NCBI GenBank assembly: GCA_945872225.1
Contig: CAMBZK010000076.1
Coordinates: forward strand, 1-5,532
Reading direction: 5' to 3'
Source of the DNA: a candidate division TM6 bacterium UASB124
GTDB taxonomy: Bacteria; Babelota; Babeliae; Babelales; RVW-14
DNA length: 5,532 bases
Numbering within the stretch: position 1 is the stretch's first letter; every line of letters begins with the position of its first letter. The translations under genes and the position numbers were made by a program. Positions 1 to 5,183 of the stretch are shown here, piece after piece. The notes under the pieces are model-generated. The model was given only the letters and a program-made list of their open reading frames with translations. It was not told the DNA's origin and ran no database searches.

Positions 1-281
1 CAAACAGCCGGGGTTGGTACCACGCCAGCATCAATCACTAAAGCGCCGGCTCGTCCAAGCCCCTCAAACAGAGCCATTTTTATGCGATCACCAGAAATTC
101 TGGTATCCATACCAACCAAGAGCTTTGGTTGTGCAACCGCATATTTTTCGCGAGCCCATAAAGCTATAGCATATCCAATCCGCATCACGGTATAATCATC
201 AAAGGGGAAATGGTCAGCGTGACCTCGAATGCCATCAGTACCAAATAAAATTGTGCGTTCAGCGGTTGTTGTTTGCTTCAT
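1..281 (-). CDS. glmM: Phosphoglucosamine mutase, N-terminal part (gene runs off the left edge)
   Basis: GlmM converts glucosamine-6-phosphate to glucosamine-1-phosphate in the cytoplasm, on the way to UDP-GlcNAc for peptidoglycan and lipopolysaccharide. The 93 visible codons read as the first domain of the alpha-D-phosphohexomutase family. Residues 13-20 are FGTDGIRG, the GlmM-type N-terminal signature. Residues 59-64 are DTRISG, and GVVPTP follows near residue 86. The catalytic phosphoserine loop (S-A-S-H-N-P in relatives) lies just beyond the window edge and cannot be checked. The ATG at 281-279 is chosen because AAGGA (286-290) sits 4 nt upstream and the signature follows at the usual distance. 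The gene is divergent from the LysE-family exporter. A phosphomannomutase is the main alternative, but FGTDGIRG favours GlmM. Confidence 0.87.
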   Translation of the reverse strand, partial: MKQTTTAERTILFGTDGIRGHADHFPFDDYTVMRIGYAIALWAREKYAVAQPKLLVGMDTRISGDRIKMALFEGLGRAGALVIDAGVVPTPAV

Positions 282-303
282 GAATTCCTTGTGACTAATA
301 ATT

Positions 304-332
304 TTCCTTAATGTTACTACTTATGGTAAAAT
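304..332 (+). promoter_or_regulatory. Candidate extended -10 promoter for the LysE-family gene
   Basis: TGGTAAAAT at 324-332 looks like an extended -10 element (TG-N-TAAAAT). The best -35 at suitable spacing is a poor TTCCTT (304-309, 17 bp spacer). It overlaps the candidate glmM promoter on the other strand, so the two may compete. The evidence is weak. Confidence 0.3.
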
Positions 333-339
333 AACTCAA
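311..339 (-). promoter_or_regulatory. Candidate sigma-70 promoter for glmM
   Basis: On the minus strand, TTGAGT (339-334) and TAACAT (316-311) are separated by exactly 17 bp. Each matches the consensus at 4 of 6 positions. Transcription would begin near 304, giving a short leader to the ATG at 281. The call rests on sequence pattern only. Confidence 0.4.
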
Positions 340-365
340 AAGTTTTCCAGACAAGGGGTTTTATA

Positions 366-1016
366 ATGAACTATTGGTTTTTAGCCGCCTGCTTTTTTGT
401 TGGCGTCTCTGCTTCATCCACCATGGGGCCTATTTTCATCATGACATTTAATAACAGCGCCGTTAAAGGTTTTTTAAAAGGCTTCTTCACCGCTCTCGGG
501 GCAGCACTTGGTGATGGCTTGTTAATTTTCTTAGGGCTCGTTGGCATGCTCGCCATGCTACAAAAATCTGCGACCTATCAGGTTACTATTGATCTTGTTG
601 GTGGTAGTCTGCTCTTGCTTTATGGCCTCAAACTGCTTTTTTATCAAACGCCAGAACAGTCTCACTCAACGCCTGTATCAGCAAATTCCTTGCTACTCAG
701 CGCAACAAAATCATTTTTATCAACCGTCATTAACCCATTAACTATTCTATTTTTTATGTTTGCTGGTGCCCAAGTACTGCCTACTGGTAAGCAGCCGCTT
801 ACTACCACTGATTTACTGCTTGGCAGTACGCTTACGGTACTGGGATCACTGGGGATTCTGACCATTGTTGCTTACATCGCAAGCTCTATCGGCAAAGTTA
901 TGAAGCCAGACAAGCTAAAATTAGTTGGCACGATTACCGCCTGCATCATGATAACCGTCGGTAGTTTCTTTTTCTTTGATGCGCTCAAAGTAATCGTTCA
1001 AGTTTTTAACAAATAA
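366..1016 (+). CDS. LysE/RhtB-family inner-membrane exporter
   Basis: This is a 216-residue, strongly hydrophobic protein with about six likely membrane segments, the usual size and shape of the LysE/RhtB amino-acid exporter family. Family landmarks are visible: Gly21-Pro22 after the first segment, a glycine-rich G-x3-G run leading to Gly49-Asp50, a GGSLLLLYGLK stretch at about 79-89, and Asn123-Pro124 before an LFF segment. A polar loop of about 13 residues (94-107) separates the two halves. The substrate cannot be read from the sequence; amino acids or other small metabolites are typical for the family. The ATG at 366 has AAGGGG (353-358) at 7 nt spacing. The gene is monocistronic, ending in a terminator directly after its stop, and is divergent from glmM. 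Family assignment is firm, substrate is not. Confidence 0.85.
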   Translation: MNYWFLAACFFVGVSASSTMGPIFIMTFNNSAVKGFLKGFFTALGAALGDGLLIFLGLVGMLAMLQKSATYQVTIDLVGGSLLLLYGLKLLFYQTPEQSHSTPVSANSLLLSATKSFLSTVINPLTILFFMFAGAQVLPTGKQPLTTTDLLLGSTLTVLGSLGILTIVAYIASSIGKVMKPDKLKLVGTITACIMITVGSFFFFDALKVIVQVFNK

Positions 1017-1048
1017 AAAAGACGCCATTTTTACTCGGCGTCTTTTTT
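1015..1048. terminator. Bidirectional intrinsic terminator between the exporter and the XRE regulator
   Basis: GACGCC (1021-1026) pairs with GGCGTC (1037-1042) around a 10-nt loop. The stem is flanked by six A on the left and six T on the right, so it works as a rho-independent terminator on both strands. It begins inside the stop codon of the exporter gene and lies 31 bp from the stop of the converging regulator gene. Confidence 0.9.
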
Positions 1049-1078
1049 ATTATAGTCTTTTTATATAGAAGCTACGTT

Positions 1079-1750
1079 CTATAACATGCGTTGGTAACGA
1101 TAAATTACTTTACCAATCACACGGAAATGATCTTTGCCGCGAACTAATGCAACCGGTGGATTTTTGTGGTTTGGTGCTTCAAGAACAACAAACTCTTCCA
1201 TATAGGTTACTTGCATAACAGCTTTAACCGGATTTTCATTGCCATATTCTACCGCAGCAATGTCACCAGATCGTGCCCACGTTGCTGGGGAAATAATCAA
1301 ATAGTCACCCTTAACAAACATTGGTGCCATCAAGTTATTTTCCACATGCAAGCAAAACATCGATTCATCGGTACTATTTGCTACCGGCACAAACACATCT
1401 TTGTGACCCGTCGTCACTTGCATTAACTGATTATTGTAAGGCGATGGATTAGTCGTAATTTCACCCATAACTGGTACAATTTTCAGCTGTAAATCAACGT
1501 TGATGTTATCCGGTATCTTAACACTTGCTTCAACGTTATCGGTACGCGTTTTGCGCTGCGCAAAGAGATCAACTGGGTGCGAGCCAAAAGCTGTTGCTAA
1601 TTTTTTAAGCGCATCTTCATTCCAACGGCGTGTGCCATTTTTGATGTGCGTCAGGTAACTCTCAGAAAGGCCTGTCTTTTCAGCCAAGACCTTTGTTGTC
1701 CAGCCGCGCTCACGAAGCAACTCTTTTACGCGAAGTTCTGTTGAGGACAT
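1079..1750 (-). CDS. XRE-family HTH regulator with a degenerate S24/LexA-like domain
   Basis: This 223-residue regulator has two parts. Residues 5-63 form an XRE/Cro-CI helix-turn-helix (TTKVLAEKTGLSESYLTHIKNG, with the recognition helix around 29-37), followed by KLATAFGSHPVDLF. Residues 90-215 look like an S24 peptidase (LexA/CI C-terminal) domain: VPVMGEI, then NNLMAPMFVKGDYLII, then SGDIAAV and PVKAV. In active S24 proteins the nucleophile is the Ser of a G-D-S-M-x-P motif. Here that place reads N-N-L-M-A-P, with Leu140. The general-base Lys appears kept (Lys176). The Ala-Gly cleavage site after the P-x-x-G-x-I segment is replaced by Thr100-Asn101. Self-cleavage is therefore unlikely, and the domain probably serves for dimerisation or ligand sensing. 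AGGAAGGGG (1763-1755) precedes the ATG. The gene is divergent from rnhB across a dyad-bearing region. DNA binding is well supported; targets are inferred. Confidence 0.85.
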   Translation of the reverse strand: MSSTELRVKELLRERGWTTKVLAEKTGLSESYLTHIKNGTRRWNEDALKKLATAFGSHPVDLFAQRKTRTDNVEASVKIPDNINVDLQLKIVPVMGEITTNPSPYNNQLMQVTTGHKDVFVPVANSTDESMFCLHVENNLMAPMFVKGDYLIISPATWARSGDIAAVEYGNENPVKAVMQVTYMEEFVVLEAPNHKNPPVALVRGKDHFRVIGKVIYRYQRML

Positions 1751-1847
1751 AAAACCCCTTCCTGCTTTGTCAAAAATTCAAACATTGCCATAACTTTTCA
1801 ATAATATAATCAAACACGATTTCAAAAGCCAGAAAAAATTACTAGAT

Positions 1848-1871
1848 GTATCACAAAATTTTTTGTGACAC
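1848..1871. promoter_or_regulatory. 24-bp inverted repeat, candidate operator
   Basis: The left arm GTATCACAAAA (1848-1858) and right arm TTTTGTGACAC (1861-1871) pair at 10 of 11 positions around a 2-bp centre. Its position between a divergent XRE regulator and rnhB suits an operator for that regulator. It is not a CRP-type site, because the TGTGA elements face outward (TCACA-N8-TGTGA). It has no following T tract, so it is unlikely to be a terminator. Confidence 0.5.
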
Positions 1872-1899
1872 GGAGGCAAATAATAGAAGAAAAGCTTTT

Positions 1900-1906
1900 A
1901 GGTGAG
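1900..1906 (+). promoter_or_regulatory. Putative rnhB ribosome binding site with long spacing
   Basis: AGGTGAG is the only Shine-Dalgarno-like match ahead of the ATG at 1921, at a spacing of 14 nt, longer than usual. The second in-frame ATG (1939) has no such site at all, so 1921 is preferred. An in-frame TGA at 1903-1905 rules out earlier starts. Confidence 0.4.
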
Positions 1907-1920
1907 AAAAAAATCATCCC

Positions 1921-2631
1921 ATGCTAACATGCAATATCATGGCAAATAGCATACATATTACCAAAAACGCTTATTTTGAAACTGAGGCATGGGCGCAACA
2001 GCGCTATGTCATTGGCATTGACGAAGCTGGCCGTGGTTGCCTTGCTGGCCCGGTAGTGGTTGGCGCCGTCATACTACCACTCAATACCCAACAACCGTTG
2101 CTCAGAGACTCAAAAGTAATGTCTAAGGCGCAACGTGAAAAAGCTTTTGCCTGGATTCAAGAGCATGCTACGTGGGTAACTGCACAGGTCGACCATGCAA
2201 CTATTGATAAGATCAACATTTACCAAGCAACCCTTTTAGCAATGCATCGTGCGTTTTTTGGTATAACCGAAAAAACACCTATTGCTCTTGATCTACTACA
2301 GTATGTTTTAATCGATGCTATGCCCTTAAAAATTGCCCGTGACGAGCGATACAATCAGCTTGTCTGCCATTATTTTGATTATGGTGAATCATTGTCACCT
2401 TCAATAGCAGCAGCTTCAATTGTCGCCAAAGTAACACGTGATCGCCTGATGGAAGAGCTTTCAAGTAGGTACCCGCTATATAATTTTGCACAACACAAGG
2501 GCTACGGGACCAAAGAGCATATTGCAGCCATTAAAGAGCACGGCCCGTGCAACATCCACCGAACAACCTTTATTAAAAATTTTGTAGAGCAGCCCCATGA
2601 CCAACCAAAACAAACCTCCCTTTTTTGCTGA
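1921..2631 (+). CDS. rnhB: Ribonuclease HII
   Basis: RNase HII cuts the RNA strand of RNA-DNA hybrids and nicks at single ribonucleotides built into DNA, starting ribonucleotide excision repair in the cytoplasm. The 236-residue length fits the family. Motifs in order are IDEAGRG (33-39, catalytic Asp34 and Glu35), LRDSK (61-65), a Q-A-T-L-L-A-M-H-R-A helix (102-111), LIDAM (130-134, Asp132), SIAAASIVAKVTRD (161-174) and the FAQHKGYGT segment near the C-terminus. The fourth metal ligand is normally Asp in a K-G-D-x-S context; here the matching place reads Y-G-E-S, so Glu156 takes that role or the position has shifted. The stretch from Asp132 to SIAAAS fits the family layout. The gene is divergent from the XRE regulator and overlaps the next gene by 35 bp, implying co-transcription. 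Confidence 0.95.
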   Translation: MLTCNIMANSIHITKNAYFETEAWAQQRYVIGIDEAGRGCLAGPVVVGAVILPLNTQQPLLRDSKVMSKAQREKAFAWIQEHATWVTAQVDHATIDKINIYQATLLAMHRAFFGITEKTPIALDLLQYVLIDAMPLKIARDERYNQLVCHYFDYGESLSPSIAAASIVAKVTRDRLMEELSSRYPLYNFAQHKGYGTKEHIAAIKEHGPCNIHRTTFIKNFVEQPHDQPKQTSLFC

Positions 2632-3208
2632 AGTTATCGAAGCATCGCTCGACCATTACACCGCACAAAGCTGGGACTGGAAACAGTTCCCCACGTTTGG
2701 CTCGCTGATGAGCATTGAACGACAAGGGCAACACATCCTTGGTGTTGTAACAACTATTCAAACCGGCTCCATGGATCCATCACGCACCCCCTTCGCCTAC
2801 CAAAAGACTGAAGCTGAGCTTGAACATGAGCAGCCGCAAATTTATGCTTTCTTAAAAACAAGCTTCACGGTGCAGACTTGTGGCTACACAACAGCAGAAG
2901 AGCCAAACCAAATTATCTTCGCTATCCCGCCAACGCCACCAAAAATCCACGCGTTCGTTGCCCAAGCACCGCAAACGCTGGCTCAGCAGTTCTTCGCTGA
3001 TGCACAGTTCTTAGAAGTACTGTACGGCTACTCGCCAGCCATCCAGAATCTTGATGAGCTTTTATTGGCTATTTTGAGAACCATTAAAGCCAACGGACTC
3101 CTCACGGCCAAGCTCCTAGAGGATATCAGCCACGGCTTCGCTCTGCTCTCTGGTAACGATTATCGTCGTCTAAAGGTATTTTTACACCGCATTGAACAAA
3201 TAAAATAA
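2597..3208 (+). CDS. Conserved protein of unknown function with a HAS-barrel-like N-terminal half
   Basis: No enzyme motif is recognised in these 203 residues. The N-terminal half (about 9-100) looks beta-rich: WDWKQFPTFGSLMSIE, then ILGVVTTIQTGSMDPSRTP, AYQKTEAELEHEQPQI and FLKTSF. That pattern recalls conserved bacterial proteins with a HAS-barrel, the small domain also found in the HerA ATPase and ATP synthase; this comparison is from memory and tentative. The C-terminal half (about 120-203) is helical and contains no ATPase motif, so this is not HerA itself. The start is constrained: an in-frame TAG at 2585-2587 precedes the ATG at 2597, and the next ATG is codon 38, inside the conserved-looking region. 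AGAG (2586-2589) is a weak ribosome site. Overlap with the end of rnhB suggests coupled translation and perhaps a nucleic-acid-linked role, which is inference only. Confidence 0.75.
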   Translation: MTNQNKPPFFAEVIEASLDHYTAQSWDWKQFPTFGSLMSIERQGQHILGVVTTIQTGSMDPSRTPFAYQKTEAELEHEQPQIYAFLKTSFTVQTCGYTTAEEPNQIIFAIPPTPPKIHAFVAQAPQTLAQQFFADAQFLEVLYGYSPAIQNLDELLLAILRTIKANGLLTAKLLEDISHGFALLSGNDYRRLKVFLHRIEQIK

Positions 3209-3214
3209 TTCTTG

Positions 3215-3245
3215 ATAGAAATATTTTTATATATTTCTATTTTTT
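3215..3245 (+). terminator. AT-rich intrinsic terminator after the rnhB operon
   Basis: ATAGAAATAT (3215-3224) pairs perfectly with ATATTTCTAT (3231-3240) around a 6-nt TTTTAT loop, followed by five T (3241-3245). It begins 6 nt after the stop of the HAS-like gene. The stem is almost all A-T, so termination may be weak or partial. Confidence 0.6.
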
Positions 3246-3247
3246 GA

Positions 3248-3275
3248 TTGATAAAAGAAATAGGGCGGGTATATT
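3248..3275 (+). promoter_or_regulatory. Near-consensus sigma-70 promoter for the small acidic protein
   Basis: TTGATA (3248-3253) and TATATT (3270-3275) each match the consensus at 5 of 6 positions with a 16-bp spacer. This is the best promoter match seen in the window. Transcription would start near 3282, leaving a leader of about 60 nt before the ATG at 3341. It sits directly after the terminator of the preceding operon. Confidence 0.55.
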
Positions 3276-3326
3276 GCTCTTACACAACAGTTCAGTACCC
3301 GCGCAAGCGGAACAAAAACAGTACCC
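3265..3326 (+). repeat. Short repeats around the promoter and leader of the small acidic protein gene
   Basis: GCGGGTA (3265-3271) overlaps the -10 element and is inverted as TACCCGC at 3296-3302. CAGTACCC occurs twice as a direct repeat (3293-3300 and 3319-3326). Between these, CCGC-GCAA-GCGG (3299-3310) can form a small hairpin closed by a GNRA-type tetraloop. The cluster could be an operator or an RNA structure in the leader. Each element is short, so chance is possible. Confidence 0.35.
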
Positions 3327-3340
3327 TTTAGGCCGACAGC

Positions 3341-3547
3341 ATGAACCAACAACTTGATCAATCCACATACCTCACACCGCTCCATTGCTCTTACAGCAGT
3401 GAGTATCAAGACATTTATGAGCCTGGTTATGACATGGGCTTTGTCTTTATTGATGAAGACGAGTTCGAGGACGAAGACGAGTTTGCTAAAGACAGCTGGA
3501 TCGATTTCCCTCCAATGCCTGATTCTTCCGGTATCGGACGCGCTTAA
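3341..3547 (+). CDS. Small, highly acidic hypothetical protein (68 residues)
   Basis: I do not recognise this protein. It has 68 residues, no signal peptide or membrane segment, and an acidic core around 38-52 (DEDEFEDEDEFAKDSW), followed by a short IDFPPMPDSSGIGRA tail. The N-terminal third is polar and rich in Gln, Ser and Tyr. Support for a real gene: a near-consensus promoter upstream, a strong terminator 7 nt after the stop, mixed codon use across the frame, and its own gap between two unrelated genes. The start is fixed between an in-frame TAG (3329-3331) and the ATG at 3341; the ribosome site is weak (AGG at 3330-3332, 8 nt away). A competing 66-codon frame (3354-3554) is basic and low in complexity and looks like a shadow. 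Possible roles include an inhibitor, a DNA mimic or a partner-binding peptide, none shown by the sequence. Confidence 0.55.
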   Translation: MNQQLDQSTYLTPLHCSYSSEYQDIYEPGYDMGFVFIDEDEFEDEDEFAKDSWIDFPPMPDSSGIGRA

Positions 3548-3554
3548 TTCCTAA

Positions 3555-3620
3555 AAATTAGTAATTACAAAAAAGAAGCCTCGCAGCAGTGCGAGGCTTC
3601 TTTTTTGTAATTACTAATTT
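3555..3620. terminator. Very long perfect bidirectional terminator hairpin
   Basis: Positions 3555-3584 and 3591-3620 are perfect reverse complements over 30 bp around a 6-nt AGCAGT loop; the outer loop bases A3585 and T3590 can add one more pair. The inner part is a standard terminator: a GC-rich GAAGCCTCGC stem with six A before it and six T after it, working on both strands. The outer 14 bp of each arm carry the 8-bp palindrome GTAATTAC and are not needed for termination. It lies between the converging small acidic protein gene and the MCE gene. Confidence 0.93.
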
Positions 3621-3632
3621 GTTCAATGCTGG

Positions 3633-5162
3633 TTACTTGCTACCAGACTTGGCCGAACCTAATGAGGTCAGGAAATATTTCAAGTCATCATCGTTAAATC
3701 GCAAGCCGCCACCCCAGAATGGGTTAGCGCCCTTTTTGCTGTAAATATCATCAAGCCCGAAGCAGGTGTACAAGTTCTTCATAAAGAAGGCTTTGTTCAG
3801 CCACTTCACGTGTGGACGATGATCGCTCGTGTCAAAGCGCTTGTAGCCACTGAAGTCAAACGCCTCAAGCGTCGTAATCCAATGGAAGCTATCAGTCTCA
3901 AGCGGCACATACCAATCAACAGCGCCACCAAAGGCATTTTCAAATAAGCCAACACGAAATGCCAAGCGATTAAACCGCTTGCCAAACTGCAGCCCAAAGA
4001 GAATGTCATTTTTACGTTGAATCACACGCTCTTTTTCTTCTGCATATTCAAATTGCGCCCAATCAGCGGTCGTCAAGCTATCAGTAGCAACCAATTGCGC
4101 ACCTTTTGCGTTAAAGTATTTTTCACGCACGCGCTCACGACTAACGCTGCCCTGCTCGTCAGCAACCATTTGAATATTGTAGAAATAGTCAGTGCTTGGG
4201 CGTAAGCGCAGCTCAAAGTAGCCTTTAGCATTGGCATTGCGCAGCATCGTTTCGCCATGCATATCAACACTGAGCATAAGCGACTGGGTCTTGTTGATGT
4301 AATCCTTAACGCCACGAACCGTCTTTTTAATATCCGTGTACGTTTCGTCTTCGTTAATCAATTTACCAATCAGCCCTTTACCGCTATTAATCTTGCCAAC
4401 CACCTCGCCGGCCTCACGTAGCGTCTCACGACCTTGAATTGCCGCATCTGAAACGTTTTCACAGGCATCAGTTGCTTTACCAAGCGTCACCGTTGCTTTT
4501 CCTGCAATATCGTTGCTTCTAAAATCAGCTATGGTTGCATGCAAATCACTAACAATACTATTAAAATTATGTTCATTGTTTTTTACGGTACGCTCAAGTA
4601 CTTCCGAAAAATCGGCAATACGCGTAGTAGCCTTAGAAACTGATTCCAATGCCGTATGCATCTGCTCTTCACCGCGACGCGATGCAAAAACATTTTTAAA
4701 CGACGCCGTAATTTCCTGAATAGTCCCGGCGATATCTCTAAACTGATCAAGTAGCTCGCCAACCGTGGCAGGGCTTTTACCCGGCATTGCTAGCGTGCTA
4801 CCAGCAAGCATTACCCCTGTCGATGGGTCCCCTGGATCAATTTCAAGCGTCTTCACGCCAATCAAACCATCTTGATGAATCATGGCATGAGCATTTTTGG
4901 CAAGACGAATATGCTTGTCGATCAGCATAATAACTTCTGCTTTGCCATCACTGAGCAAGCTAATTTGTTCCACCCAACCAACATCAACCCCAGCAATTTT
5001 GACGGGTGCTTTTTTATTAAGCCCAGAAGTATCATCAAAATATGCTTTGTAATCATTATAGCGATCTTTATCAAGCCGCAATGCTCGAATATTGATGCTC
5101 AGGTACAAAAACACCCCGATAGCAGCGAGGATGAAAAAACCAACTTTAGTCTCAATCTTCAC
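3633..5162 (-). CDS. MCE-domain (MlaD-like) lipid-transport protein with a long C-terminal extension
   Basis: MCE proteins are the substrate-binding part of ABC lipid transporters of the Mla type, anchored in the inner membrane and facing the periplasm. Residues 1-25 are a short cytoplasmic start (MKIETKVG) and a membrane anchor. Residues 38-112 form one MCE domain: GLNKKAPVKIAGVDVGWVEQI (47-67), DGLIGVKTLEIDPGD (98-112). A helical, probably coiled-coil stretch follows (about 130-290), containing heptad-like runs and repeated Ala and Thr. The last 210 or so residues look beta-rich with many aromatics and end in FWGGGLRFNDDDLKYFLTSL. At 509 residues it is far longer than classical MlaD. The GTG start at 5162 fits both the family N-terminus and a good ribosome site (GAGGTGG, 5173-5167). 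MlaE and MlaF are not seen. The gene follows an unrecognised gene by 21 bp. Confidence 0.88.
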   Translation of the reverse strand: MKIETKVGFFILAAIGVFLYLSINIRALRLDKDRYNDYKAYFDDTSGLNKKAPVKIAGVDVGWVEQISLLSDGKAEVIMLIDKHIRLAKNAHAMIHQDGLIGVKTLEIDPGDPSTGVMLAGSTLAMPGKSPATVGELLDQFRDIAGTIQEITASFKNVFASRRGEEQMHTALESVSKATTRIADFSEVLERTVKNNEHNFNSIVSDLHATIADFRSNDIAGKATVTLGKATDACENVSDAAIQGRETLREAGEVVGKINSGKGLIGKLINEDETYTDIKKTVRGVKDYINKTQSLMLSVDMHGETMLRNANAKGYFELRLRPSTDYFYNIQMVADEQGSVSRERVREKYFNAKGAQLVATDSLTTADWAQFEYAEEKERVIQRKNDILFGLQFGKRFNRLAFRVGLFENAFGGAVDWYVPLETDSFHWITTLEAFDFSGYKRFDTSDHRPHVKWLNKAFFMKNLYTCFGLDDIYSKKGANPFWGGGLRFNDDDLKYFLTSLGSAKSGSK

Positions 5163-5166
5163 AATA

Positions 5167-5173
5167 CCACCTC
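5167..5173 (-). promoter_or_regulatory. Ribosome binding site that supports the GTG start of the MCE gene
   Basis: GAGGTGG on the minus strand lies 4 nt before the GTG at 5162-5160 (the GAGGT core is 6 nt away). It is one of the best Shine-Dalgarno matches in the window and explains use of a non-ATG start. Confidence 0.7.
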
Positions 5174-5183
5174 GTGCTGCTTA

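Larger units (their letters stand above)
1751..1920. promoter_or_regulatory. Divergent intergenic region between the XRE regulator and rnhB
   Basis: This AT-rich 170-bp stretch must hold promoters for both directions. A perfect TATAAT lies at 1805-1810 on the plus strand without a well-spaced -35. On the minus strand TATATT (1808-1803) has only a poor -35 at 17 bp. The region also contains the dyad at 1848-1871, a GGAGG at 1872-1876 not followed by a usable start codon, and the 10-bp palindrome AAAAGCTTTT (1890-1899). Individual promoter elements are uncertain. Confidence 0.45.

Noticed and set aside
1400..1416. Dyad GTGAC-N5-GTCAC inside the regulator gene
   Set aside because: It is short, lies in the coding sequence of the S24-like domain, and resembles the intergenic dyad only over the GTGAC core; chance is likely.
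1848..1871. CRP/FNR-type binding site
   Set aside because: CRP sites read TGTGA-N6-TCACA; here the halves are inverted, TCACA-N8-TGTGA, so the orientation is wrong.
3282..3340. tRNA or riboswitch in the leader of the small acidic protein gene
   Set aside because: Only a 4-bp GNRA-type hairpin is seen; there is no cloverleaf, CCA end or recognisable riboswitch core.
3354..3554. Alternative 66-codon frame overlapping the small acidic protein
   Set aside because: Its Ser/Leu/Thr-rich, motif-free product is typical of an out-of-frame reading; the acidic frame fits the promoter and terminator layout equally well and looks more protein-like.
3555..3620. Terminal inverted repeats of a small mobile element (MITE)
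   Set aside because: The arms are separated by only 6 nt, no flanking target duplication is evident, and the A and T tracts around a GC stem explain the core as a terminator; an origin from a dispersed repeat remains possible.
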